From positions 82,710,001 through 82,774,000 of the forward strand of contig CM077597.1 in assembly GCA_039654915.1 (NCBI GenBank): DNA of 64,000 nt, written 5' to 3'. Shown in pieces: positions 8,056 to 19,836 of the stretch. The notes beneath the pieces were generated by a model. That model was not told the DNA's origin and ran no database searches. It saw nothing but the letters and a program-made list of their open reading frames with translations. This DNA comes from Aquilaria yunnanensis (taxonomy: Eukaryota > Streptophyta > Magnoliopsida > Malvales > Thymelaeaceae). The stretch's first letter is position 1, and each line of letters starts with the position of its first letter. The translations under genes and the position numbers were made by a program.

Positions 8056-9025
8056 AATTCCTGATGCGGGTTGGTCCCACATATTAGCTGTGTATCCAGT
8101 GATAGATTGGTAAGAGCTGATGACATTGAGATCTCAGCTTATACTGCTGTAACTGTGCTGTGAATGTGATTCCCGTTTGGTCCTTGTTATGTAAAAGCCA
8201 TGCATGCATGATGTGAAATGCATGAATGCAGAGCATGCGTAACTGATGTTTTTTTTTTTTGATGGATCTAGTTCTTCATGTCTTTGCTTTACTGGATCTT
8301 CTTTGTGATTGCCTTCTTGGACTATCATTGAATCTCTTTATGCTTCTCAGCTCTTGTCCATTGCCTTAAAAGCCCAACTCTTTTCAAAATCCCCTTTCCT
8401 TGACTTGTTCTTGAATTTTGGCTTCAATTTTTTTAATGTTTGCCCGCCTCATACTTTATGTCTCTTTGGGTACTCATCCCTTCAAAGGATTAACTTTCAA
8501 TGTCTGTCCTTTTTCTTATGTCCGGGCTGACACATACTTATCCCCATGTTACAATCTGAATGATTGCTCTTCTTTAAACTCAGGTTTTGCTCGATAAGAC
8601 TTGCCCCCTTTGTTTATTGAGCTTCTTCGTTGACAGTACTCTTCTTACGCTTCGTAAAGAGTACTTTGCCCCCTGAATATGGTGTTTATGTGGATAAAAG
8701 GTATCATCTCACCTTTGATTTAAAAGAAGATCGAGCATTTCTAAACCTTTGTGATGACCCTCAATCGTGAATTTCTCTTACAAGAACCACATCTTCTTAA
8801 AGAAAGTCTCAAGCTATCTCCTCATTTTTAAGTCTACACACATTAATGAATAATGGTTTCGCCTTAAAGAAAAACTTTCATCAATTTGCAAAGCTTGACC
8901 CAGTAACTTACGGACTTTGTTTTTAAATTAAAATATCCTATCATTCTTCCCCTTTCCAACTCGAAGACATAAACTGTACAAGGCAATAAGATAGAAACGT
9001 AATTCATAATGATAGTTTTTTTTAT

Positions 9026-9172
9026 GAATGAGGATGATATCAAGAGGTAAATGTTAGGTTTGAGGAAAGTTAAGTTTGAGTGTTTTTTTTTCTTGTGGTA
9101 GTCTTTTAGCTGAATGAGGATGATATCAAGGGGTAAATGTTAGGTCAGAGGAAAGTTAAGTTTGAGTGGTGT
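9026..9172. repeat. 86-bp tandem duplication
   Basis: GAATGAGGATGATATCAAG, then GGTAAATGTTAGGT and GAGGAAAGTTAAGTTTGAGTG, occur at 9026 and again at 9112. Confidence 0.75.
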
Positions 9173-9497
9173 GAAAGAAGGGTCTTTTAATACTACTCGT
9201 GAGCATATCTGATTACGGTGAAAAATTCAATAGTGAAGACCTCAAACTTGCCACCTTTTCCAGAAAGTTAGACCTCATCTGTTGCCCCCCAACTATCGTA
9301 ATATTTATGTACGCTTGGTTTGAGGGTTGCTTTTGTCTTCTAAACCGCCTTTGCAGGTTTTCAGTCTAGAATCCATAGCCCACTTTTTTTTCTTTCTTTT
9401 GCTCTAACTTGAGCCTCTTTTCTTTTCTTTTTTTTTGTTTTTTTTGTTGTTGTTGTTGTTGTTTTTTTTGTGTGAGCTATGGTGATGACATACTTGA

Positions 9498-9812
9498 TAG
9501 CTCTCTTGAAGTGAGATGACTCAAGTGGCTTTGCTTGCTCGTGCTTGCTCTCAGTCTCTTTTTTTTGGTTTTGAATTTTCCCTTTAATGGCTTTTGATGG
9601 AAGGGAAAAACTTCTTCCCTTTTTGGAGTTTGTATTGCGGAGAACCGAGATCATAGCCCTCTTGAAGTGAGATGACACAAGTGGCTTTTCTTGCTTGTGC
9701 TTGCTCTCAGTTTTTTTTTTTTTGGTTTTGAATTTTCCCTTTAATGGCTTTTGATGGAAGGGAAAAACTTCTTTCCTTTTTGGAGTTTGTGTTGCGGAGA
9801 ATTGAGAACCTT
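9498..9812. repeat. 156-bp tandem duplication
   Basis: TAGC(T/C)CTCTTGAAGTGAGATGAC starts at 9498 and 9654. The two copies stay close through tggttttgaattttccc and tggagtttgt(a/g)ttgcgga. Confidence 0.8.
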
Positions 9813-10584
9813 TTTTTTTTGTTTTTTTGTGTTGAGCATTTGTGAGAATTGGGAGGCCACTGAAGTCATTTAATATGAGAGCTACCTTCTTTGGAAGCTA
9901 ACCCGAGACTTCTTGCAAGAATGTTGATAACCACTGTGAATTTTTTTTTTTTTAGAGTTGAGGTGCAACATTTGAAATCCTTCTTATTAGATTTGGCAGC
10001 ACTTTCAAGGTCACTACTATCAAATCTTCCTTAACTTTCATTTTTACCCACGAGTAGTATCTTTTACAAAGTAAAATGTGATGGCAATAATGGGTAGTGT
10101 AATGGCAAAGAGTGAGAGATAGATGTAAAAATGGAATTTTTGGTAAAGAGTGGTAGAATATGTGGATGTAAAAATGGAATTTTAAGTAAAAAGTGGTAGA
10201 ATGCACACATTACATCTTTTTGTTGTACCAGAAAAAGAATACCAGGTGTCCATTTAACAAAGACTACACCCTAGATTCTGGACTAAATCTAGGAGATTTA
10301 TACTATTAAATTACTTTAGCAAGCTATCAAAGATACAAGTTTATTCAAAGGATTCGCTATCATTCAAAAGTGTGTGCGAACTGTTAGGTCATATCTAACT
10401 TGGAGCCCTTCCAAAATCAATGTAATTCCAGCTCAAAATCTTCACTTTCAATTACCAATCACATCGGGCCTAGCAACTTGAACTCAGCCAACTGTTGGAC
10501 CTTGAGTTTCAGTGCCACACAATTTTTAGTTATATTTGGCATTTGGGTCACACCAACTTAAAAGAGAAGGTCAATTGGTCTTTG

Positions 10585-11595
10585 CTACCGTTGATATAGG
10601 TGATAGCAGAATGCCTTCTTTCCTTCAAAAATGAATTTTTTTTTTTTTTGGTGTAATGAGGAGGGAATTGCTTCGGCCATATGAATCGATGGTCTGCCCA
10701 ACAGACAAGTATAAGAAGGATTAATATCCATAACTTGGAATGTGATGTGGAAGACACAAGGGCCGATCCCTATTGGTAGCTCTATTTCTCCAGCAATATT
10801 TCTATCCGTCCCGTCAAATGCTCGAACAATGATATGACTATTGTTGAGGTATGATGAGTCTATACCAAACTTGTGTAAGGTTTCAAGTGGCATTATGTTT
10901 AGAGCTGACCCATTATCAATAAGAACCCTGGCCATAATTTGATCCTTGTACTTAACCGAAATATGTAGAGCCTTAGAATGACCCCTTCCTTCTGATGGTA
11001 TTTCATCGTCAGTGAATGTGATGAGATTCTGTGCGGTGATGTTATTGACGAGGTGGTCAAAATTATTCACTGAAATATCTGGCTCAACATAGGCTTTATT
11101 CAAGACTTTGAGGAGGGCTTCTCGATGAGCATCAGAGCTTACGAGTAGTGAAAGTATGGAGATCTTTGTTGGCAGGTGGTTTAATTGCTCCACGGTGCTG
11201 TACTCACTTTGCTTCATGAGTTTGAGAAACTCAGTAGTTTGTTCATCTGTCATCCCTCGAGATATCTCTTGCTCTTTGGATGTATCTGTATCAAGAGGTC
11301 CACTTGTTGGGTCTGTAACATTCTTATCTTGTTGGAGCTTGTTCATTTCCTCCGGAGAATAACACCGGCCACTTCTAGTTATACTCCCAACTTCTAACGG
11401 AGTTGATGTGATGTTAGAAGTGTAATCATAGCTCCATGAAACAGTTTTGTCTGATTTGTATGGGAATGGCCTCGGGATTTGAATTCTTAAAGGTTTAAGA
11501 GCAAATTTTGAAATTGGTATGACTAGTGGTCTTAGCGTAGCATTGACTTCCCGTTCTTTAATGATCACATTTACATCATCATCTTTATCTGACAT
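10585..11595 (-). pseudogene. Gypsy (Tat-like) protease region, element A
   Basis: 336-codon frame. A linker with EECSEFRESL-like sequence just upstream (after an in-frame TAA near 11660) leads to the retropepsin domain. VLIDNGSALN lies at about residues 224-233, where the family usually has DGGSALN or DTGS, so the Gly next to the catalytic Asp is Asn here. ILGR-type motif CLLGRPSIH follows about 65 residues later. The frame then runs into an expanded A/T tract (10631-10649) and loses homology. It is the pol N-terminus of element A, separated from gag by frameshifts. Not functional. Confidence 0.8.
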
Positions 11596-11779
11596 AAAAA
11601 TGATGAGTTGGGATGAGTCTATGAGTCTTTGTAGACTTTCACGGAATTCTGAACATTCTTAGATAGAATAATTCTTACTGTCATGAAAGTTGCACCACTC
11701 CTCATCCTCGACCTCTTCATTTCCAAAAGAAGACTTTCCCATGATAATCCATTCTTTTACAAGGCATGAATATACATGC

Positions 11780-13287
11780 TTAAGAGGGGTTATGATATCA
11801 TTGACTGACTTCTTCATCGGCCAGTGCTCTTTCTATCATATTGACTGGTTTTGCTTGATGAGGCGGTAATGGATTATGAGTGACGTTTGGTTCGTCGGAA
11901 AAGTCCAACCACTTTGACTCGATTAATTGTTGGACATGTGTTTCAATGCTATGCAGTTTTCCAGGCCATGGCCTGGAACGCCATCATGATATGGGCAAGT
12001 TATGTTGGGGTCATACCACCTTGGATATGGGGGTTTAAATGGCCTTGTAGGAATTGGGCGAACCAGTTGACTTTCAATGAGTTTTGGATATAACTCAGTG
12101 TAAGTCATAGGAATTGGTGCAAAAACTTCTCTTGGTTTTGGTGCAGGCACTGGAGGAGTCGGAACAGGTGGCCGTAACTGATTAGGCCTGTTGAGAGGAT
12201 AATTGTTGGGCCTATTAGGAGGATAATCATTGGGCCTATTCGGAGGATAATAATTGGGCCTATTGGCAGAATAAGATAGGCGAGGTCCGGTGGCCACAGT
12301 ACCTACGAGGGGAATCCCTCTTCCTCGTCCTATTTGTTGTATTTCTTCATCTTTTCTTCTGGATGGTCCTCCTCTTTTCATTGGATCACTAAAGGACTCA
12401 GTAATCTTCCCGGTCCTGATACCATGCTCGATCCTTTCTCCAGACATGACTACGTCGAAGAAATTGGTTGCCGAATTGCCAATGAGTTTGTCATAATATG
12501 GGTATTTTAGTGTCTGGACAAACAAAGTGACCATTTCTCTTTTTGTCATGGGTGGCTGAACTTGTGCAACTAAGTCCCTCCACCGTTGGGCATATTCCTT
12601 GAAAGTTTCTGACTTTTTCTTCTCCATGTTTTGGAGGGTTTGGCGATCCGGAGCCAAGTCCATAACATGTTTATAATTGCCAATGAAGGCCTGAGCAAGG
12701 TCATTCCAAGTTTTAATGTTTCTTGGTCTTTGACTTAGATACCACTGTAATGCTGATTTTGTGAGACTTTCCTGAAAAAGTGCAATCCACACCTTTTCAT
12801 CTTTTGTGAGTGGTTGTAGTCTTCTTAGAAACAATGTGATGTGAGTGATGGGATCACTCATTCCATCGTATTTCATGAAATCTGGCACCTTAAAATCTGA
12901 AAGGATTACGACATCTGGCACTAGGCAGAGGTCATCCACTGAGAGAGATCCGAATATTGTGCCTCCTTCAATGGCTCGCAGTCTCTTCTCTATTGTTTCA
13001 AGCTTTTGAGATTCTCCTTCTTCCTTTGGTGGTGTCTTCTTTTCTTCATATACAGTGTCCCGTTTCAGGTGAATGCTAGCGGACGGACCTGATTCCTAAA
13101 ACAGGTTTTCTTGGACTGAGACTCGTTGCGGGGTGAATCCCGGAGGATAAGTGGGATCTTGTGCTTCTTTAATGGGAACTTGAGTTGCTTTCTCCTTGAT
13201 TAGTTCCATGAATTGTCTCATCTGTTCTGCCATACTTTCTATCTTGGACTCCATATCTGTGAGACGACCTTTGTCTTGCTGTGCCAT
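11780..13287 (-). pseudogene. Gypsy (Tat-like) gag, element A
   Basis: It begins MAQQDKGRLTDMESKIE (coiled coil) at 13287 and meets one TAG near 13096. It continues through the retrotransposon gag domain (FMKYDGMSDPITHI, ALQWYLSQRPRNIKTWNDL), a Pro/Asn-rich repeat (NRPNYYPPNRPN) and the CCHC-like knuckle CPYHDGVPGHGLENC. Near 11930 a one-base shift moves the frame: the expected HVQQLIESKWLDF continues in another frame, and a second shift follows near 11800. It packages element RNA in intact relatives. Broken here. Confidence 0.85.
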
Positions 13288-14268
13288 TAGTCTTGTTTGG
13301 GGCCGAGTTGGATATTGGTGTTGAGATCCAATTTTACCTTTTTAAAGTGAGATTCATTTTATTAGACTTTACATGTATATGATTGATGCAATGGATGCAT
13401 GCAATACATAATGAGATTATGTTTTTATCAAAATTTTTATGCACGTGATTGATGTAATGGAATGCATGCAATGAGATTATTTTTATCAGATTTTATATGC
13501 ATGTGATTGATGTAATGGATGTATGCAATGAGTGAGCTTGATTATCAACTATCGTGAAACTTCAAGACTTCTAGTTATTATTAGAAAGACCAAAAAATTA
13601 GCATAGTTTGATGCGTGGTTTTGATGCATGAAGAATAATTGCACAGAACGGAAGTATAACAGAAAAATAAGGTTATTAACAAGTTAAATAGTAATTAACA
13701 ACTCATGAACTATTATGGAAAAATGAATTAAAACCATAAATATAAGACACGAAAAAATAAAAGTGTAGAGCAACAACATAGCATAACAAGGACATGCTTA
13801 TGGCGTTGGTAAATGGGAGGAATACTGTGGTTAGTTCTATGGTTAAGTGGGGTGTTCTATATGCATAGGGTGGTTTATCAAAAAGGCAATGGATAGTTCC
13901 CGAATCCCATCACTAAGTTATAGTGACAGCCCAATTCCTTACCCTCTAGGGTTTATGTAAGGAAAGGATTAATTCGAGTCGTAGCTTTTCGTGGGCCCAT
14001 GCAGAGACTAACCGTCTCAGGAGGCAATACACTACTTTGCTACTTTGAAACCGGTGAAGGCTTGGAGACCATGGCCTCACAAGGACAACAACACCAATTC
14101 CACTTAGAAAGAACGTGTTCGATTTGAGGAAGCTCGAGTGTAGAGCTTCATATTGTGAATGCATTATGCATGTTTATCTAAGTAGATATAGCACATAAAT
14201 CCACATAAAATAAGCAAAGCAAATCAAAACAAATCAACTTTTAGGCTCGACTCACAAACATCGAAGTT

Positions 14269-14284
14269 CCTAGTGGAGTCGCCA
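14269..14284 (-). other. Primer binding site of element A
   Basis: TGGCGACTCCACTAGG on minus, three bases after the LTR end. It is the tRNA-Arg-type primer site described for Ogre/Tat elements. Confidence 0.7.
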
Positions 14285-14287
14285 AGC

Positions 14288-16635
14288 TGTAGCAACGTCG
14301 GGTTTTCTGGAGTCGCCACCAATCTGTTTCACCTAGGTCGATTGGCCACCTTAAAATTGGTCTGCGAGAGTTCGGGGATCGGGAGTACGGTTACGCTAAA
14401 ACAACTTTGTTATAGCGCCTAAAATTGGCACTTTAGTTGATTTTAATTTTGTTTTGCTTTGCATTTAAATAATTTTCAGTTAATTTTCAAAAATAGAAAT
14501 TTTAACTGAATTATGTCGAAATGTGGATTTTTAAGTTAATTTGGATAAAATTTGATATTTCCGAACCATGGACTCTGCCGAGTCACCCGAACACGGAAGT
14601 TTTAATTTCGAATCATGGACTCTGCCGAGTCATCCGGACACGGAATTTGGCAAAATTTTAAATAATTTAATCCATATCGTAAATATGGATTTTTATCTTT
14701 GTATTTATTTATTTAATTAAAAAGTTGATATTTTCCAAACCGTGGATCCTGGCGGATCATTTGGACATGGAGTTTAATTTTTATTATTTATTTATTTAAT
14801 TAATTACTAATTTTAATCATAATTTTATTGGATTTTTATTAAATTTTAATTATTACTACTTTTAAAGATATATTTAAAAAGAAATGATTTGTATTTTTGT
14901 AATTATTTAATTATGTTTGTTTAATAATTTTAATAAAGGAATAAAAGATTATCTTTTTGTTGTTTTTAAAGAAATAAAAACATGTGTTTTAAAAATGATA
15001 AAAAAAAAATTGGCTTTTAAAAATGATTTTTTTATTAGCCTTAAAAATGAAGTTAATTATTCACATAAAATTCTTTTTATTATTTTTTATTATAATTAAA
15101 AAGTGAAATAAATTTAACCACTTAAAGAAAACAATTAATAATAAAGTGGGGCTTTTTGGTCAACCACAATAATTATAATAATAATAACAAAGTTAGTTGT
15201 TAATAACAATAATAAAAGTTAGCAAAGTTAGTTAAGTTAATTGTTAACAACAATAATAAAAGTTAGTAATGTTAGTTGAGTTAATAATAACAATAATAAT
15301 AATAAAAGTTAGTGAAGTTAGTTATGTTAGTAGTTAATAATAATAATAACAATAACAATAAAAGTTAGTTATGTTAGCAATTAATAATAATAATAATAAC
15401 AATAAAAGTTAGTATGGTTAGTAAGTTAGTGAGTTAATAATAATAATAATAAAGGTTAGTAATAATAACAACAATAAATAATGGATAAATAAATAAATAT
15501 AAACAAAAAGTTAATAAAGTTTTCTGAAAAGGATAAAAAAATAAGGTTAGTAACCAAAGTGAAAGAACATGAAAAGATTAAGGATTAAAGGAAGGTTTTA
15601 CCCTAACAATTAAAATTTTGAATTTTCTGAAACGGGAAACAGAGAAACGAGTCGAGGGGCGAGGAGGGAGCACGGCGGCGACGGAGCTGGGCAGGCGGAG
15701 GCGGCGAGGGCGCTGGGCGGAGGGCGACGGCGGCGAAGGGCGACGGCGGCGTGGAGGCGACGGCGGGGAGGAGCGACGGCGGTGGAGGAAGAAGAAAGGG
15801 GCGGCGACGTCGGAGCGGAAGGAGACTCGCGGTCGGCGGCGTACCGGCGTGGGGACGGCGCGATGGCAGCGTGGGGGCGACGGCGGCGTGGAGGCGACGG
15901 CGGCAGGCCAGACGGCGACGGGATGGGGCGGCGGCAGCGAAGAAGAGAGAGAGAGAGAAAACGGAAATATTGGGGACGGGGCTTAAAACGTGAAAACAGA
16001 AACGTTTTGGTCTTCTAGGAAGAGGGAAGAGAGGCCAGGGAATAAGGCTGTAATTTTCTCTTTTTTTAAAACGGAGCTCTAAGCTTGATTTCTCTTTTTT
16101 CTGTCTTTTTTTCTTGTGTTAACACACAGATTTGGACCCCTATTCATAGGGGAAGGGGTGCTGGACTGTTCATAATTAAAAATTAATTAAATTCAAACTT
16201 ATCTTTTAATTTGGTAAAATAACAGTTTTAGTCCTTTACGTCTCTCAAACTCTGGATAAGTTCCTGAAGCTTCTGATTTTGACAATTTTGTCGTTTTCTG
16301 TTAATTTGGGCCAGAACGGTTATGCTGGCCCCGAATTGATGTGACAAACTACCAAATGCTCCTGGAACTTTCGGATTTTGTCAATTTTTCCCGAAACTTC
16401 TCAATTTTGTCATTTTTACCTCAAACTTTTTAATTTTGTCATTTTTATGGAATTTTCTTTTTTTCTTTCAAACATACACATATACACACATATATCATTT
16501 TAAATCAAATCTTCACAAAACAAAACAAAAAAATGTATTTTAAACTAATTAAAAAATTTTAGTAATAATAATAATTTTTTTTTATTTAATTTTTTTTAAA
16601 ATTTTTTAATGGCCGGACGAAATTGGGTGTCAACA
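14288..16635 (-). repeat. 5' LTR of element A (2348 bp)
   Basis: TG...CA bounded on minus (TGTTGACACC ... GCTACA). It is homologous in several blocks to the LTR of element B (tcgattgg, ggtctgcgagag, ggttacgctaaaa, aaattgggtgtcaaca). The middle is AT-rich with (AAT)n-like runs at 15160-15500, then an abrupt GC-rich CGGCGA-type patch at 15645-15960. Confidence 0.85.
15645..15960. repeat. GC-rich CGGCGA-type patch in LTR A
   Basis: Short-period GC-rich sequence (gacggcggc, gtggaggcga) inside an otherwise AT-rich LTR. It keeps frames open on plus, giving low-complexity Arg/Gly peptides with no homology I recognise. A similar but less pure patch sits in LTR B (about 20040-20420). Confidence 0.7.
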
Positions 16636-17142
16636 CCAATCTTTCACTCCTTTTTTTTTTTTTTAAAGTGGGAATTCTTTTATCAGACTTTGTGTTATGA
16701 ATTGGCAAATGATGTATGATGTGCATGGTATTTTTATTAGTGTGATTAAAGAAGTTGAGTTGAACGGCGACTATCGTAGCACTTTCAAACTCTAATGATT
16801 GTCTAAACATTTAGCGCAACACTAAATCACCAAAGGAATCCTAAACCAAATAAAAGAAGCCGTAGTGGGTCAGACCACTTTATTACATCAAAGGCTAAAA
16901 GAACTTTCCGAGATGGTCATACTGCTTGTGAGCCTTCTTGATGTAGCTGATCATCTCCTGCTGTCCCGGGAATGAGTTAGGCCAAGTACCAGCAATTATG
17001 TCATTGGCTTCTTCACCCATATCTCTTGCGACCCAAGTGACCTTCCGTACTTCTTCTACGAAGTATTCTACTTGACATGCAGACTGGATGTACTTTCGCT
17101 TCCAGTTTTCTTTCTCCCATTCATTCTTATCATAGTCCTCAA

Positions 17143-18684
17143 CTAACTACTTAATGGTGGCTTGTTTGTCTTCAAGCCTTCCTCGTAAGAGTAGGTTTCG
17201 TTTCTCAGTGCCTCCAGCTTAGAGTTTTTCTCATCTATCTCGACTCGAATCTTCTTCGCCTTACCTCTTTCTTCCTTAATCTCTTCTTCAAGATCCCTTT
17301 TAGTAGTGTAGCTAGGCCCATTCGGTGGGAGAATACCTTCCCTTCGATTTTGCCTCCATTCTGTATACCTTTTTGAAGACACTAAGGTTCCAGGCTTTAC
17401 TAGGTAAACTTTCTTCCATGCTATTTCCATTCTAGAAATGAGACGGTGGCATTGCGGATCATCATAAGAGAACTCGAGCTCACACAATCAATGTGTCATT
17501 GGCACAAACTGCTGGGACCCAAACTGCCTGCGAACCAAAGCTGGGGCGTAGCTTGTTCCTCCCCATATTCCAAGAAGAGGAACCCATGGAAGCTTCCCAC
17601 GTCGATAGAGTACTGGTCTTCCTGAGATAAAAGGCAACCTCCATGTAATCTAGGAATCTGGCAAGTTTTTTAGGAAATCCCTCCACTCTTCTTTACTTAC
17701 TTTTTCTATCCAGACGCTATCTACAAAAGCTTTGATTGGAATAAAATCTTGGAAGAAGCAACGGCCAAATTCCCTCTTTAGGCATGGCAGATGACTCTTA
17801 ACCCAGATATGTAGTAACGTCGCACAACCGATGAACCGTCCTCCATTGCGTCTACAAAAGTTGAGGGAGCGAATGGTTTCAACCAGAATAGCAGGAAGAG
17901 GGCTCATGTGTTTCCTTTGCATATGATCCAATGGCTTGATTACCCCTTCATCAATGTGTGACAACGCCCTTGGAAATATAACGAGCCCATAGATTGCTAG
18001 TGCAAACATCTTCTTCTTTTGTGCTTTTGATGTCAATGTCTCCATAAGATGTTTGAAAGTGCTCCATGCCATGCTTTTTCCACCCTTCTTAGTAGCTTGC
18101 TGTTTGAGACCCATAACTTGCATGTTCAGGAAGCGAGATAGGCATCGTAACACATTACTCTTCGGATCGAGAGAATATGCCTTGGTTGGGAAGTCAAGAG
18201 GAATGTTCAACAGAACACTGTACTCTTCGATGGTCGGAGTCAAATCCATCTTGTTGATCGAAAAGCAACGATAATATGGATCCCAGAATGATATCAGCTC
18301 TCGAAGCAAAGCCTCGTCGATCTTGACGTCCAAAAGATAGGCAATGTGCCCAAACTCGTTATCGAAGATCTCTCTTTCAGCAGAAGACCAAGCCTTCCAT
18401 ATCTGTGATAACTCTCTCACGGAGTTCTGTTCCAGTCGAAGATGAACCTGGCTTTTCAAATCAATCTCGCTTCCAGGTGGCAGGCAATCTCCATGTACCA
18501 ACTGCGACTCTTCAGAGAGGTCCATGGTTTCTGGCTGACCTTCTTCTTTAGTGGATGCCCAAGTCTCATTGTAATCTGTTGGAAGTAGGTCAAGAATGTC
18601 AATGGTGCTAGAGGTTGTGCTAAATGCTTTGCTATAGTGCAATGCATGCAAAGAGAACAATAACTTGGAGAGAGTTAGTAACAT
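17143..18684 (-). pseudogene. Ogre-type ORF1 protein (plant-mobile-domain-like), element B
   Basis: Long frame 18684-17650 with FGHIAYLLDVKIDEALL, FWDPYYRCFSINKMDLTPT and IEEYSVLLNIPLDFP. These match the ORF1/DUF7745-type proteins that Ogre elements carry upstream of gag. After a frameshift near 17650 the text goes on as VPLLGIWGGTSYAPALVRRQ and FVPMTH, then a TGA, then LCELEFSYDDPQ and a charged coiled coil to 17143. About 510 codons in all, with at least one frameshift and one stop. The protein's role is unknown in the family. Not functional here. Confidence 0.78.
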
Positions 18685-19261
18685 AGCAGAATAATATATG
18701 AGCTACTGTGAAAAGATAAATCAACATTATAAAGAAAGCAAGCATATTAACAAGGCACAAAGTGGTTAGTTTGACAAAAGAGTTAGCAATAAACAGGCTG
18801 TGTCTTATTATGGTAGTCCTAGTGGATAGATCTATGGCCGCTATATACGTGGGTAGTTTTTGAAATGAATGGTTATGGGTTGGTTCTCGGATCCCTCTCA
18901 CAAAGTCCTATCGGACTAGAAAAGGCCCAATTCCTCACCCACAAGGGTACGTGAGGAAGGATTAATTCGAGTCGTACTTTTCATGATCCCATGGGGTGAC
19001 TACTGTTACACTTGGGCAACACTACTTACTATTACAGATTAGAGAAAGCGTGGAGACTATCCCCTCACACGACTAACCTGACCTGGGTATTTTGCAAAAC
19101 TTGGTTTGAGTGAGCTTGGGTATTGAGCTCATTATGCATGCCGAAGTGTGTGCGTGCACCAACCTAAAAAAAACACACAGCACATCAAATCAGTATATTG
19201 AAAAACAAGCGAGAAAGAAAAAAACAAAACTAAACCCCGTTTTTTTTATGGCTAGACTCAT

Positions 19262-19278
19262 CCCCAATGGAGTCGCCA
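19262..19278 (-). other. Primer binding site of element B
   Basis: TGGCGACTCCATTGGGG on minus, three bases beyond the LTR end. Same type as element A. Confidence 0.7.
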
Positions 19279-19281
19279 AGC

Positions 19282-19805
19282 TGTAGCAATGTGATTTTTA
19301 GGAGTCACCACCAATTAGTTTTCCTAGGTCAATTGGATACCTGAAAAATGGTCTGCGAGAGATTCTAAGATCGTGAGTCGGTTACGCTAAAATAACTCTA
19401 TTAAAGCGCCCGGGAATTGGTACCATGGGGTTCAGTTTTATCTTTTCCTAATCACTTATTTCTTGATCTAATCTTTGATTTAAAATGATTTTTATGAATT
19501 TTATTTCATTTTTTAATTCCAAACTGGGGATCTTATCAGACCAACCGAATATGGAATAAACAATCTGTCTCGGGATTTTATCAAACCACCGAGAATGGAT
19601 ATTTTGAAAGTTTGCTAAATATCTTGTAATTTGCCTTAATTCAAACTCTTTCTAATTTCTAAGAATTTAAATTGCCTAGCATAAAAATTCTTTATGTGTT
19701 ATCAAATTTTAAGATGGATTTTTGTAAATAAAAAAAAGGTGAAATTATTCTAAGAAAACTTAAAAGGAAATAAAAGAGAAACAAAAAAATAAACAAGAAA
19801 AGATA

Positions 19806-19836
<31 letters not shown>

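Larger units (their letters stand above)
8056..10547. other. TE-like spacer without a recognisable gene
   Basis: AT-rich sequence with many T runs and two local duplications (separate entries). It continues away from the 3' side of Tat-like element A and may be its decayed internal region, but no reverse transcriptase, RNase H or integrase motif can be read on either strand. Confidence 0.4.
10548..16635 (-). mobile_element. Tat/Ogre-like Ty3/Gypsy element A, truncated
   Basis: Minus-strand order: 5' LTR (16635-14288), primer site, leader, gag, protease. No reverse transcriptase, RNase H, integrase or 3' LTR follows. The LTR start TGTTGACACC and the TGGCGACTCC primer site are typical of the Tat/Ogre lineage. 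gag has an in-frame stop and frameshifts. The left edge is the point where homology stops, not a real terminus. The LTR end abuts pre-gag sequence of element B, so A probably landed in B. Confidence 0.8.

Noticed and set aside
9361..9678. Lys/Thr-rich minus frame
   Set aside because: It reads through T-rich and TTG microsatellite sequence of a tandem duplication; no homology.
15618..16018. Arg/Gly-rich plus frames
   Set aside because: Product of GC-rich simple repeats in an LTR; overlapping frames are equally open.
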